A stretch of 64,000 nt of DNA from Fen-1258 sp964441505 (lineage in GTDB: Bacteria > Bacteroidota > Ignavibacteria > Ignavibacteriales > Melioribacteraceae). The stretch is taken from assembly GCA_964441505.1 (NCBI GenBank), contig CAYTUV010000003.1, positions 114,871-178,870 on the forward strand, in the 5' to 3' direction. Under the pieces are notes generated by a model. The model was given only the letters and a program-made list of their open reading frames with translations, did not search any database and was not told the origin of the DNA. The position numbers were made by a program, and so were the translations under genes. This document shows, piece after piece, positions 26,009 to 34,594 of this stretch; within the stretch, counting starts at the first letter, position 1; every line of letters starts with the position of its first letter.

Positions 26009-26317
26009 ATCGAAACCATAAATACTGTTCTGCAAAAATTCGCCTGTTGCAGTAATTCTAAATGTAATTCTATCTTTCCAATTGAGCTACGGGAAAAATA
26101 TTCGGATACCGATTTTCTTTGTCCCAGTTGCGCTCAGAAGCTAGATACTCATCATATTGTCCAATGCCGCAATTGTCATTCGGTTGTGAACTTCCTTATA
26201 CTTGAGGAAGATGAAGAACCAATGGTGTTCTATACTAAACAATGCCATAATTGCAGCGGTTCTACAGAAGACGAACAGAGAATTCAACCGTTCATGTACC
26301 CAAAGATCTTTATGTAG
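26009..26317 (+). CDS. Cys-rich zinc-ribbon protein with AUC start candidate
   Basis: A 102-codon frame with clear protein character but no ATG, GTG or TTG at its head. It opens after TAA at 25994, and a perfect AGGAGG (25998-26003) sits 5 nt before an ATC codon at 26009. The product holds CCSNSKC, CPSC, CRNC and CHNC motifs (about residues 13-82), a typical zinc-ribbon arrangement, then an acidic middle (LEEDEEP). Either initiation occurs at AUC (rare), at a later CTG, or a base change has destroyed the start codon. Function unknown; nucleic-acid or protein binding is likely. The next gene is yceI, 197 nt downstream. Confidence 0.6.
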   Translation: METINTVLQKFACCSNSKCNSIFPIELREKYSDTDFLCPSCAQKLDTHHIVQCRNCHSVVNFLILEEDEEPMVFYTKQCHNCSGSTEDEQRIQPFMYPKIFM

Positions 26318-26347
26318 AAAAGCCTCCGATCCTGAATACAAATGAAC

Positions 26348-26370
26348 CTCCTCGCCGCAAGCGGCGGGGA
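26348..26370. repeat. GC-rich intergenic hairpin
   Basis: CGCCGC-AA-GCGGCG is a perfect 6-bp stem flanked by CCT and GGGGA. It is far more GC-rich than its surroundings and lies just after the zinc-ribbon frame. It could be a terminator-like or mobile hairpin element. Confidence 0.55.
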
Positions 26371-26424
26371 ATTCAACCCAAAGAGATTAAAAATTTTTAC
26401 CCATCATTTGCATACAGGAACTTA

Positions 26425-26473
26425 TTCGTATATATTTGCGTTGTAACATTAAACGTCATAACATATATACGAA
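26425..26473. promoter_or_regulatory. Inverted repeat upstream of yceI-marR, possible MarR operator
   Basis: TTCGTATATAT (26425-26435) and ATATATACGAA (26463-26473) are perfectly complementary 11-bp arms separated by 27 nt. They end 40 nt before the yceI ATG. The spacing and place suit a binding site for the MarR-type regulator encoded in the same operon, or a hairpin leader. Inference only. Confidence 0.5.
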
Positions 26474-26513
26474 ATAGTAATAAATATCAATAATAATCTA
26501 ACAGGAGGTTCAA

Positions 26514-27101
26514 ATGGTAAAATTTCGTTTTGCAGCACTACTAATATTATTCGGTTTCTTTTCCATCAACGCACAAACCAAGTGGACAGTAGATAAAGCT
26601 CATTCCAAAGTTCAGTTTACGGTAACACACCTTATTATTTCGGAAGTAACCGGACAATTCAAGTCTTTTGATGCCAACGTTGAAGCAGCAAAAGATGATT
26701 TTACAGACGCAAAAATTGAGTTCTCTACTGATGTAAATAGCATTAATACCGATAATGAAGGTCGCGATAAACACTTGAAGTCAGACGATTTTTTCAATGC
26801 GGAAAAATTCCCCAAGATTACATTTGTTGGAAAATCTTTGAAGAAAGTGAGTGGTAAAAATTATAAATTGGTCGGTGATTTTACAATGCGAGATGTCACC
26901 AAGCAAATTACCTTGGACGTTGTATATAACGGTTCAGTAAAAGATCCGTGGGGAAATACTAAGGCCGGATTTAAAATTAAGGGAGAAGTAAACAGATTTG
27001 ACTACAACTTAAAATGGGATGCACTAATGGAAGCGGGCGGTGCAGTTGTTGGCAAAACCGTATTAATTGTAGTTGATCTTGAATTACAAAAATCAAAATG
27101 A
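26514..27101 (+). CDS. YceI-family periplasmic protein
   Basis: 195 residues with ACAGGAGG 6 nt upstream of ATG. A signal peptide ends at SINAQT. The lipocalin-like YceI fold shows WTVDKAHSKVQFTVTHL, TDNEGRDKHLKSDDFFNAEKFP and GDFTMRDVTKQITLDV. Family members bind isoprenoid or amphipathic ligands in the periplasm. The 3' end overlaps the MarR gene as ATGA (4 nt), so the pair is an operon, likely autoregulated in response to a ligand. Confidence 0.92.
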   Translation: MVKFRFAALLILFGFFSINAQTKWTVDKAHSKVQFTVTHLIISEVTGQFKSFDANVEAAKDDFTDAKIEFSTDVNSINTDNEGRDKHLKSDDFFNAEKFPKITFVGKSLKKVSGKNYKLVGDFTMRDVTKQITLDVVYNGSVKDPWGNTKAGFKIKGEVNRFDYNLKWDALMEAGGAVVGKTVLIVVDLELQKSK

Positions 27102-27547
27102 AGCTCGAAGAAGAAATAAAACAATCAAAGTTTCGAAATGAACATCATAAGCTGGCTGTAAATGTAATCTACACGTACAGCTGGCTTACAAATATTCAAT
27201 CTCGAATGTTCAATGAATATCACATTACGAGCAATCAATATAACATTCTGAGGATACTAAGAGGACAGCACCCCGAACCTGCCTCAATTAATCTGCTTAA
27301 AGAAAGGATGCTCGATAAAATGTCAGATGCATCGCGTCTTGTTGAACGTTTACGTATTAAAGGATTTGTCCGGAGAGACCTCTCATCAAACGACAGGCGG
27401 CGGGTGGATGTTATAATTACGGTAAAAGGATTGAAGCTTCTGGCTGAGATGGATAAGCTAAACCAAAAGGCTGATGCAATTTTTCAAAATCTTTCATTAG
27501 ATGAAGCAAAAGAACTTAACAATCTTTTAGATAAACTCAGGGGATAA
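27098..27547 (+). CDS. MarR-family transcriptional regulator
   Basis: 149 residues. Winged helix-turn-helix with ITSNQYNILRILRG (about 43-56), LKERMLDKMSDASRLVERLRIKGFVRR and the wing SSNDRRRVDVIITVKG, which carries the usual DxRxxxVxLTxxG pattern. Dimerisation helices at both ends. Coupled to yceI by a 4-nt overlap; the inverted repeat at 26425 is a plausible operator. Followed by a strong terminator. Confidence 0.93.
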   Translation: MKLEEEIKQSKFRNEHHKLAVNVIYTYSWLTNIQSRMFNEYHITSNQYNILRILRGQHPEPASINLLKERMLDKMSDASRLVERLRIKGFVRRDLSSNDRRRVDVIITVKGLKLLAEMDKLNQKADAIFQNLSLDEAKELNNLLDKLRG

Positions 27548-27576
27548 TCATTACAAATCTATTATTTATATCATAG

Positions 27577-27601
27577 AAGACGGCTTCGGCCGTCTTTTTT
27601 T
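27577..27601 (+). terminator. Rho-independent terminator of the yceI-marR operon
   Basis: AAGACGGC-TTCG-GCCGTCTT forms a perfect 8-bp stem with a UUCG tetraloop, followed by a T-run. It lies 30 nt after the MarR stop codon. Confidence 0.95.
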
Positions 27602-27765
27602 ATGCCTTGCTTTACAAAATTACTATAAGTTCCTTGTACACATATTCAAAACCTGATTGAAGATTAAATTCGGCCACTCTTGTCTTGGTTATCAGGGATA
27701 ACTATTTTATTTTTGATGGAGATCAAATTCACTAACCATCAAACAATTAAAATACAGGGTGTTGT

Positions 27766-29886
27766 ATGAAAAAAGCTTCAGTTCTATCAGCGATCATGTT
27801 GATATTTTTTGTTTTCGTTCTTCCTATACAATCTCAGGTTAATCTTGATACTGTCAAATCTCAGAAATTCGATACCGGTAAGATGTGGTCGTTCGACTAT
27901 CCGCCGGTTGATTTCTTTAAACAAACTTACGGTATAACACCGGATGAATCCTGGTTTGAAGACGTACGTTTATCCGCCTTAAGACTTCCCAACTGTACCT
28001 CATCTTTTGTCTCTGAAGACGGATTGATGATGACGAATCATCATTGCGCACGCGGATTATTAGATGGACTGAAAAAAGAAGGTGAGGACTTAGTAAAAGA
28101 TGGTTTCTATGCAAAGACGTTGGCTGATGAAAGAAAAATTCCCAATTACTTCGCCGATCAATTAGTAATAATTAGAGATGTTACGGAAGAAGTAATGAAA
28201 GCGGCACAGACCGGTGCCAATGCAGACGAAAAAGCTAAAAACAAAGCTGCAAAGATTAAAGAATTGACAGACAATTTTACGAAAGAGACAAGTCTAATCT
28301 CACAGGTTGTTTCACTCTTCAACGGTGCGAAGTTCTCGTTATATGGATACAAGAGATATACAGATATTCGCCTGGTCTTCGCTCCGGATATGCAGGCTGC
28401 GTATTTTGGTGGTGATTATGATAACTTCACCTATCCTCGTTATAATCTTGATTGCTCTTTCTTCAGAGCTTACGAGAATGATAAACCTGTTAATTCTTCA
28501 GAACACTTTTTCAAATTTTCACAGGCCGGTATTAAACAAGGTGAACCGATTTTCACTGTTGGCAATCCGGGTACTACTCAAAGATTAAAAACTGTAGCCC
28601 AGCTTGAATATTATCGCGATGTATCTTATAGAAATCAAGCATATACACTAGACACTTATTATGACTTGTTGGAAAAATTGAAATCGATTGAACCAAAACG
28701 TGCTGATGAATTCGAAAATATCAGAGTTGGAATTGGAAACAGTCAGAAAGTTATTTCTTCTATTTATAAGGGTTTGGTTGATCCCTATTTGATGGCAAGA
28801 AAAAAAGATTTTCAAAAAAAACTTCAGGAAGCGGTTTGGAATAATCCGGAATTAAAAGGCCAATATGGAACAGTGTGGGAAAATATTGAAAAGACACGTG
28901 GCGAGATGAGGAAATATGGACCAAAGGTGACAGCTTATTCGTTGAATCCCAATTTCTCGGCAAAATATTTCAGTATTGCTAAAAAATTAGTGGACTTCGC
29001 GAAAGAAATGCAAAAACCGGAAGATCAGAGAGCCGCGCAATACAAAGGCGAAAAACTTGATTCAACCATTAATAGTATTTATCCTGAAAAATTTGATAAG
29101 CTGATGGAGGACACTAAACTGGAAATTCAGGCAGGTTTAATTCGAATGAACCTTGGTGATAATGATCCGATAGTGAAAAAATTATTCGGTGATAAGAACG
29201 GCAAAGATGCGGTAAAATATATTCTTGAAAATTCAATCTTTGACGATAGGGATGATGTAATTGATCTTGCTAAAGAAGGTCCTGAAGAAATCTTGAAATC
29301 AACAGATCCATTTATTTATTTCATTCATGAAACTCAGGATAAACTTCCCGAGCTTCAAAAACTTGCAAGGGAAGTAACAAGCACAGAACAGGTCTTTGAC
29401 GATTTGCTCGGTCAGGTAATTTTCAAAGTGTATGGTACCTCAATTCCACCGGATGCGAATTTCACGTTGAGAATCAGTGACGGTACATTAAAAGGCTGGG
29501 ATTACAATGGAACCAAAGCTCCGCTCTTCACTTCTTTCTACGGTATGTATGATCGCTGGATTTCATTCGGTAAAGAATATCCCTGGGATCTTCACGAGAG
29601 ATGGCAAAAAGTTCCGGCTGATTTCAAGTTGGAGACTCCATTTAATTTCATCTCAACAAATGATATAGTAGGCGGCAATTCCGGAAGCGCGGTCATTAAT
29701 CAAAATACTGAAGTTGTCGGCTTAGCATTCGACGGTAACATGGACAGTATTGTTGGAAATTTTATTTACATGCCGCATAACAACAGATGTGTTGCAGTGG
29801 ATGCAAGGGCTTTGGTGCAGGCAATTGAGAAAATATTCAAAGCGGATCGTCTCGCGAATGAGCTTAAAGATGGTAAAATGAACTAG
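27766..29886 (+). CDS. S46 dipeptidyl-peptidase, DPP7-like
   Basis: 706 residues with signal peptide ending IQSQV. Triad: H93 in TNHHC, Asp in GGDYDNFTYPRY (about 219), S639 in GGNSGSAVIN. The residue 18 after the Ser is Gly657 (AFDGN); the equivalent is Arg in DPP11 (acidic P1 preference) and Gly in DPP7, so hydrophobic P1 preference is expected. Phe two residues before is also conserved. It releases dipeptides in the periplasm. It is followed by a terminator and then a paralog with the same orientation. Confidence 0.95.
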   Translation: MKKASVLSAIMLIFFVFVLPIQSQVNLDTVKSQKFDTGKMWSFDYPPVDFFKQTYGITPDESWFEDVRLSALRLPNCTSSFVSEDGLMMTNHHCARGLLDGLKKEGEDLVKDGFYAKTLADERKIPNYFADQLVIIRDVTEEVMKAAQTGANADEKAKNKAAKIKELTDNFTKETSLISQVVSLFNGAKFSLYGYKRYTDIRLVFAPDMQAAYFGGDYDNFTYPRYNLDCSFFRAYENDKPVNSSEHFFKFSQAGIKQGEPIFTVGNPGTTQRLKTVAQLEYYRDVSYRNQAYTLDTYYDLLEKLKSIEPKRADEFENIRVGIGNSQKVISSIYKGLVDPYLMARKKDFQKKLQEAVWNNPELKGQYGTVWENIEKTRGEMRKYGPKVTAYSLNPNFSAKYFSIAKKLVDFAKEMQKPEDQRAAQYKGEKLDSTINSIYPEKFDKLMEDTKLEIQAGLIRMNLGDNDPIVKKLFGDKNGKDAVKYILENSIFDDRDDVIDLAKEGPEEILKSTDPFIYFIHETQDKLPELQKLAREVTSTEQVFDDLLGQVIFKVYGTSIPPDANFTLRISDGTLKGWDYNGTKAPLFTSFYGMYDRWISFGKEYPWDLHERWQKVPADFKLETPFNFISTNDIVGGNSGSAVINQNTEVVGLAFDGNMDSIVGNFIYMPHNNRCVAVDARALVQAIEKIFKADRLANELKDGKMN

Positions 29887-29896
29887 CACTCTACCG

Positions 29897-29930
29897 AAAA
29901 GGCTGTCACAAAAAGACAGCCTTTTTTTTT
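29897..29930 (+). terminator. Rho-independent terminator between the two S46 genes
   Basis: AAAAGGCTGTC pairs with GACAGCCTTTT around ACAAAAA, then a T-run. The two peptidase genes therefore have separate transcripts, at least in part. Confidence 0.95.
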
Positions 29931-30034
29931 AACAATATTTAACAATTCTCTCGTGCATCTCTATTGGTTCACAACAAGGCCTATCTTATTTTTGGATAGA
30001 AGTATCTCTATTCAACCATTAATCCAGGTGCAAT

Positions 30035-32218
30035 ATGAAAAATGTTTTACGAATGAAGAGAATATTTTTTATGTCTCTTCTGTTAGTGACTGTTTTTGCC
30101 TTCCAATTTAATGCTCAGACAATTAATCAAGATACAGTCAGATCACAAAAGCTCGATACCGGCAAAATGTGGACGTTTGAATTTCCGCCATTCGAGTATT
30201 TAGAAAAAACTTATGGTTTTAAAGCAACACAGGAATGGTTTGATGATGTAAGACTTTCAGCGCTCCGTATTCCAGGATGTTCGGCATCTTTTGTTTCTGA
30301 GGACGGATTGATAATGACAAACAACCATTGCTCGCGAGGAACAAGAAGACAAATTCAAAAAGAGGGTGAGAATCTTGCAGAGACTGCTTTCTTCGCGCCA
30401 ACGTTGGCTGATGAAAGAAAAGTACCAAACTATACCGCTGAACAGATGGTTATGCTTAAAGATGTAACCAAAGAAGTATTAGCCGCTCTTCAAAACGGAA
30501 AAGATGAAAAAGAAAAAATTGCTTTACGCGATGCAAAAATGGACGAACTTAAAAAGCAGTACGAAACTGAAACCAAGCTTAAATGTGATGTAGCTTCATA
30601 TTACAACGGAAGTTTGTTCTTCGTTCAGGGATTCAAAACTTTTACCGATGTTCGTTTAGTCTTTCAACCTGAAGAGCAGATCGCATCATACGGCGGCGAT
30701 CCTGATAATTTTACTTACCCGCGTTATGATCTCGACTGCACATTCTTACGAATCTATGGTGATGATGGAAAGCCGATTAAGACAGATCACTATTTCAAAT
30801 GGAGTCAGAACGGTGCCGCCGCAGGAGAATTAGTTTTTACAGTCGGAGCTCCCGGTTCAACAAACAGATTAAGAACTGTTGCTCAACTTGAATACTTGAG
30901 AGACATTCAATATCGCAACAGCGCTTTCCAATCCGACAATGTTTACAATCGCCTCGAACAATTAAAATCGGTTAACCCTAAAAATGCTGCTGACTACGAA
31001 ACTATGAGATTAGCCTTCAGCAACGGCTGGAAAAATATAGTCAATACATACAAAGCATTGAACGATCCTTATCTTATTGCACGCAAAAAAGATTTTGAAA
31101 AAAAACTTCAGAAAGTTGTTTTTAACGATCCTGAATTGAGCAAACAATATGGTCATGTTTGGAAAACAATTGAAACAACACGCACTGAATTGAGAAAAGT
31201 TGCACCAAAACTCGCTGCCTTTTCAGCAAATCCACAGTACTCTTCCCGCTATATGTTAATTGCCAATTCACTTGTTGCTTATGCGAAGTATCAAATGCTG
31301 CCCGAAGAGAAAAAGAAAGAATTAGCTGCGGCACAAGCTCAGAGAGCAGCCGGTATGCCGGGAGGTCCAAGAGGCGGTGGTAATCAGTTGCCGGGATTCA
31401 GAGATAATTTGTATCCTGATAATTTTGACAGCATATTGGAAGAAGCCAAACTTGAGATCGACTTGGATTTTATTACAATGAACCTTGGCAAGAACGATGC
31501 AAATGTTACAAGACTTTATCAGGCAAAAGCAGGTAAAGACGCAGCTAAAGAATTGATTGCTAAATCAGTTTTCAAAGATAAAGCAACTGTACAGGAACTC
31601 TTCAAAAAAACTCCGGAAGAAATTTTAGCTCTTAACGATCCATTCGTTCAATTCTATGCTAAGGTTTATGATCAGCTGGAGCCGATAAGAAATCAGCAAA
31701 AAGAAATTATGGATACAGAAAATATTGCATTCGGTTTGCTGGGACAAATTTTATACAAGACTTACGGAACCTCCGTTACACCTGATGCAAACAGAACTTT
31801 AAGATTGAGCGATGGAGTGTTGAAAGGTAATGAATACAACGGTACAATTGCTCCAATCAAAACAACTTTCTTCGGTTTATACGATAGATATAATGGTTTC
31901 GAAGGAAAATATCCTTTCAACTTACCAGAAAGATGGAAAGCTATTCCTAAGGATCTTAATCTAGCTGCACCTGTTAATTTTATTGCTACAAATGATATAG
32001 TCGGCGGTAACTCCGGCAGTGCTGTCATTAATAAAAACGCAGAAGTTATCGGACTTGCTTTTGATGGTAATATTGAAAGTTTACAGGGTAACTTTATCTA
32101 CCTGCCAACTTACAACAGAACCGTAGCGGTGGATTCAAAAGGAATGTATGAAGCAATTAAGAATGTATACAAATTTGACCGTCTTGCCGATGAATTAAAA
32201 GATGGTAAAATGAAATAA
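30035..32218 (+). CDS. S46 dipeptidyl-peptidase, DPP7-like paralog
   Basis: 727 residues; signal peptide ends near FNAQT. Triad: H98 in TNNHC, Asp in GGDPDNFTYPRY, S660 in GGNSGSAVIN; Gly18 after the Ser (AFDGN) again predicts DPP7-type specificity. It differs from its upstream paralog by an inserted Ala/Gln- then Gly-rich segment (AAAQAQRAAG, MPGGPRGGGN) near residues 430-455. The two share LDTGKMW, LSALR and ELKDGKM blocks, so they arose by tandem duplication. Confidence 0.95.
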   Translation: MKNVLRMKRIFFMSLLLVTVFAFQFNAQTINQDTVRSQKLDTGKMWTFEFPPFEYLEKTYGFKATQEWFDDVRLSALRIPGCSASFVSEDGLIMTNNHCSRGTRRQIQKEGENLAETAFFAPTLADERKVPNYTAEQMVMLKDVTKEVLAALQNGKDEKEKIALRDAKMDELKKQYETETKLKCDVASYYNGSLFFVQGFKTFTDVRLVFQPEEQIASYGGDPDNFTYPRYDLDCTFLRIYGDDGKPIKTDHYFKWSQNGAAAGELVFTVGAPGSTNRLRTVAQLEYLRDIQYRNSAFQSDNVYNRLEQLKSVNPKNAADYETMRLAFSNGWKNIVNTYKALNDPYLIARKKDFEKKLQKVVFNDPELSKQYGHVWKTIETTRTELRKVAPKLAAFSANPQYSSRYMLIANSLVAYAKYQMLPEEKKKELAAAQAQRAAGMPGGPRGGGNQLPGFRDNLYPDNFDSILEEAKLEIDLDFITMNLGKNDANVTRLYQAKAGKDAAKELIAKSVFKDKATVQELFKKTPEEILALNDPFVQFYAKVYDQLEPIRNQQKEIMDTENIAFGLLGQILYKTYGTSVTPDANRTLRLSDGVLKGNEYNGTIAPIKTTFFGLYDRYNGFEGKYPFNLPERWKAIPKDLNLAAPVNFIATNDIVGGNSGSAVINKNAEVIGLAFDGNIESLQGNFIYLPTYNRTVAVDSKGMYEAIKNVYKFDRLADELKDGKMK

Positions 32219-32304
32219 CCGATATTGATTTTATATGTAGGGAGGCCGTCTCAGAAGCAATTGTTCAAAAAAATAATCTACGAAAACCTGCCTGCCGGTA
32301 GAGT

Positions 32305-32443
32305 GTGTTGCAGAACTCTTTTCACTGTCATTTCGAACCACGTTTTTTGTGGTGAGAAATCTTTATGTAGCATTATCGTAAGATTTCTCAGTCGTTCCAC
32401 AAAACGGAACTCCTTCGAAATGACATGCTTCCTTGTGCAACAC
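32305..32443. repeat. Long nested palindrome, family A (copy 2)
   Basis: Three nested arm pairs: GTGTTGCA (32305)/TGCAACAC (32436), TGTCATTTCGAA (32326)/TTCGAAATGACA (32414) and GAGAAATCTT (32354)/AAGATTTCTC (32380), all perfect. Local hairpins CAC-GTTTTTT-GTG and GTTCC-ACAAAAC-GGAAC lie between. It fills the 286-nt gap after the second S46 gene; no coding sequence is apparent there. Confidence 0.85.
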
Positions 32444-32504
32444 GCTCGGTAGGCAAGTCCGTTTATTTTCTTCTTCATTTTTATTTATTTTGAACAGCAG
32501 TGAA

Positions 32505-33053
32505 TCAAAAGTAATATTGAGTTTGAAGGTAAACCAAGAAATAACTTGCAGTGGTATGTGTGAATGTGACTCCGTAATCTACACCAAGACCGAGCGATAG
32601 TCCTTTCGTTCCCACAATCCGGAAATCATATCCGAATAAAACGCTAAATCCTGCACCGAATTCCCATAAGTTGACATCGCTGAATGTCCTATCGTTTAGA
32701 TATACTAACCCCGCACCTTCCTCAAGAAAAAACGGGTATAAAAAGTCTTGCCGTATAAATCCTTTTAAAGAAAGACTTTTTATGAATGGGTAATATCTGC
32801 CTGCGCGGTTTTCAGGAAGAAATTTTTCTACCATTTGCGAATAAGTAAATGAAGTCCGGAAAGAAACATCATTTTCAAACCAGGGAAAGAAATCGACAAA
32901 TAATGTTCCGCCCGTACTTGAAACAGGCGGAGAATTGCCGCTGATATTACCGAGATGTAAAGAACCGCCAACGCTGGGTGATTCAATCTGAGCAATTGAA
33001 ATACTTGCACTAAGAATTAATAAAAAAAATATTTGATTTGGTTTTAGTCTCAT
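32505..33053 (-). CDS. Outer-membrane beta-barrel protein
   Basis: 182 residues. Signal peptide ends near ISIAQI. The mature chain has alternating strands rich in Gly and aromatic residues and a C-terminal LVYLQTQYYF, consistent with an eight-stranded outer-membrane barrel. No family or function recognised. Its ATG lies 1 nt after the cupin stop codon, so it is the last gene of the TPP-enzyme/cupin operon. Confidence 0.75.
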   Translation of the reverse strand: MRLKPNQIFFLLILSASISIAQIESPSVGGSLHLGNISGNSPPVSSTGGTLFVDFFPWFENDVSFRTSFTYSQMVEKFLPENRAGRYYPFIKSLSLKGFIRQDFLYPFFLEEGAGLVYLNDRTFSDVNLWEFGAGFSVLFGYDFRIVGTKGLSLGLGVDYGVTFTHTTASYFLVYLQTQYYF

Positions 33054-33054
33054 C

Positions 33055-33381
33055 TTAGTAATGTATTGTCAGCCAAAAAGTTTTTTCTTCGGGGCTGGTC
33101 CAATCAACCCGGTGTTTTTGATGCGCATTAATAATTAAATAATCACCCGTATTCAATTCGGATATTTCGCCATTATCAAAACTTATTTTAGCCGAGCCTG
33201 AAAGAAGTAAAGCAAATTCGTTTTCCTGCTGATCATACCAAAAATTTTCCGGGGAGGCGTGTCCCTGAGAGACAATCCGTTCCAGCTTGAAATTTTTAGC
33301 CGACAAAATTTCCTCGAAAAATTCAGACTCTAGTTTATAGGGATAGGGTATGTCCCGGAAAATATTTTTCAGAGCTTTCAT
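33055..33381 (-). CDS. Small cupin-domain protein
   Basis: 108 residues, one cupin barrel. ALLLSGSAKISFDNGEISELNTGDYLIINAHQKHRVDW covers cupin motifs 1 and 2, with His in AHQKHRVDW; the usual HxH of motif 1 is replaced by NEFALLL here, so a canonical four-ligand metal site is doubtful. Preceded by a TPP enzyme gene with a 6-nt gap and followed by a barrel gene at 1 nt. It may sense or process the product of that enzyme. Confidence 0.8.
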   Translation of the reverse strand: MKALKNIFRDIPYPYKLESEFFEEILSAKNFKLERIVSQGHASPENFWYDQQENEFALLLSGSAKISFDNGEISELNTGDYLIINAHQKHRVDWTSPEEKTFWLTIHY

Positions 33382-33387
33382 CGTCAG

Positions 33388-34548
33388 TTAATCAGGATAG
33401 TCTGCAATAATGATTTTGAATTGGTCACATGAATTTGCTTCTTTGAATACCGATTCAACTTCAAATGGATCATCGGGATTAGAAATGTGCAGTAGATTTT
33501 TTTCGTAACCTGCCAGGAGATACCGTAGAATTTTTTTATTGATCAGTTGTCCACCTGTTGCGGCGGACTGTTTGTTATAGAAGATCAAGATTTTGATTGG
33601 AATTTCCCGCTGGAGAATTTCTATGAGTCCGAGTTGCCCGGCTGAGATAAATCCAAAATCACCGGTCAGAGCCCAAACATTTTTATATCCTGATAGATAT
33701 GCTCCGATAGCAAGAGGTATACTTCCACCGATGTGAGTAACTATATCAATGAGATCGAAAGGAGGAAACGCAAAATTACTTGAGGCAGTTGTATCACCTG
33801 TTACAATATCGCCTCGGAAATTTTTAAACACAGTTGCAAGAGCCTGGTATTTTACAACGGCATTTTTTATCGGCTCGGGCAATTGATTTGGAACGACCGG
33901 AAGATCAGGTTTCTGAATAATGCTTGTGTTACCACCAAGTTTTTTTGCAATAAAAATTTTGTACTGATACTCGGCGAGTATGGGATGTACGACATGATGA
34001 TAAACATTCCGTGTGTAATGAAAAGTCTTTTTTAAGTCTAACCGTTGAGTGAAAGAAACTTGTTTCGACATTTCCAGCGAATCTATTATAAGTGCATATG
34101 GAAGTTTCCTCCTCTCAGATTCCTCAAATGCCTCTACCACATCGTTATATAGATTAACTGTCTTAGCAATTTTGAACGGCATTGAAAATCCCGCAAGAAT
34201 AGGAGCCGCCTCGAGAATACTGTCGGAATGTTTTCCGCTTTTATCTTCAAAAAGAATTGTTACAAAACCTGCCGTCGTTTCTGTGTATAGTGAATCGATA
34301 ACACTATTGGCAGCTTTTGCAAAGCCGTGAACTTTCATCAGAACTGATGAGCGCTTTCCGAGAATAGCTGCTGCGTGCGATATAGTATAAGCAGGCTCTT
34401 CATGAAACGAATATTGCAATCTTTTTCGGCTCAGTTCGTTATACGCCTGAAATACTTCGCTACCGCCATAACCGGGAACATGGGTTATAACCTGAACGCC
34501 AAGATCAACTAATGCCTGGGCTAATTCTGTTGCTGCTGTTGAGTTCAT
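33388..34548 (-). CDS. TPP-dependent enzyme (decarboxylase/IorA-like)
   Basis: 386 residues. N-terminal PYR-like domain with HVPGYGGSEVFQAYNEL and the catalytic-Glu region SFHEEPAYTISHAAA; C-terminal PP-like domain with GDTTASS, HIGGSIPLAIGAYLSG and ALTGDFGFISAGQ (Mg/TPP site). This is the architecture of short two-domain enzymes such as phosphonopyruvate or sulfopyruvate decarboxylases and the TPP part of indolepyruvate oxidoreductase. The ferredoxin clusters of IorA are absent. The substrate is presumably a 2-oxo acid. It heads an operon with a cupin and a barrel gene. Confidence 0.75.
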   Translation of the reverse strand: MNSTAATELAQALVDLGVQVITHVPGYGGSEVFQAYNELSRKRLQYSFHEEPAYTISHAAAILGKRSSVLMKVHGFAKAANSVIDSLYTETTAGFVTILFEDKSGKHSDSILEAAPILAGFSMPFKIAKTVNLYNDVVEAFEESERRKLPYALIIDSLEMSKQVSFTQRLDLKKTFHYTRNVYHHVVHPILAEYQYKIFIAKKLGGNTSIIQKPDLPVVPNQLPEPIKNAVVKYQALATVFKNFRGDIVTGDTTASSNFAFPPFDLIDIVTHIGGSIPLAIGAYLSGYKNVWALTGDFGFISAGQLGLIEILQREIPIKILIFYNKQSAATGGQLINKKILRYLLAGYEKNLLHISNPDDPFEVESVFKEANSCDQFKIIIADYPD

Positions 34549-34594
34549 GTATTGTCCCTAATTGAAACTCTTCAATTTATTCTTTCCTTAATGG

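Noticed and set aside
26251..26493. An 80-codon frame overlapping the zinc-ribbon sequence
   Set aside because: It is an out-of-frame reading of the Cys-rich gene and of the GC-rich hairpin after it.
27766..32218. DPP11 assignment for the tandem S46 genes
   Set aside because: The specificity position is Gly, not the Arg expected for DPP11.
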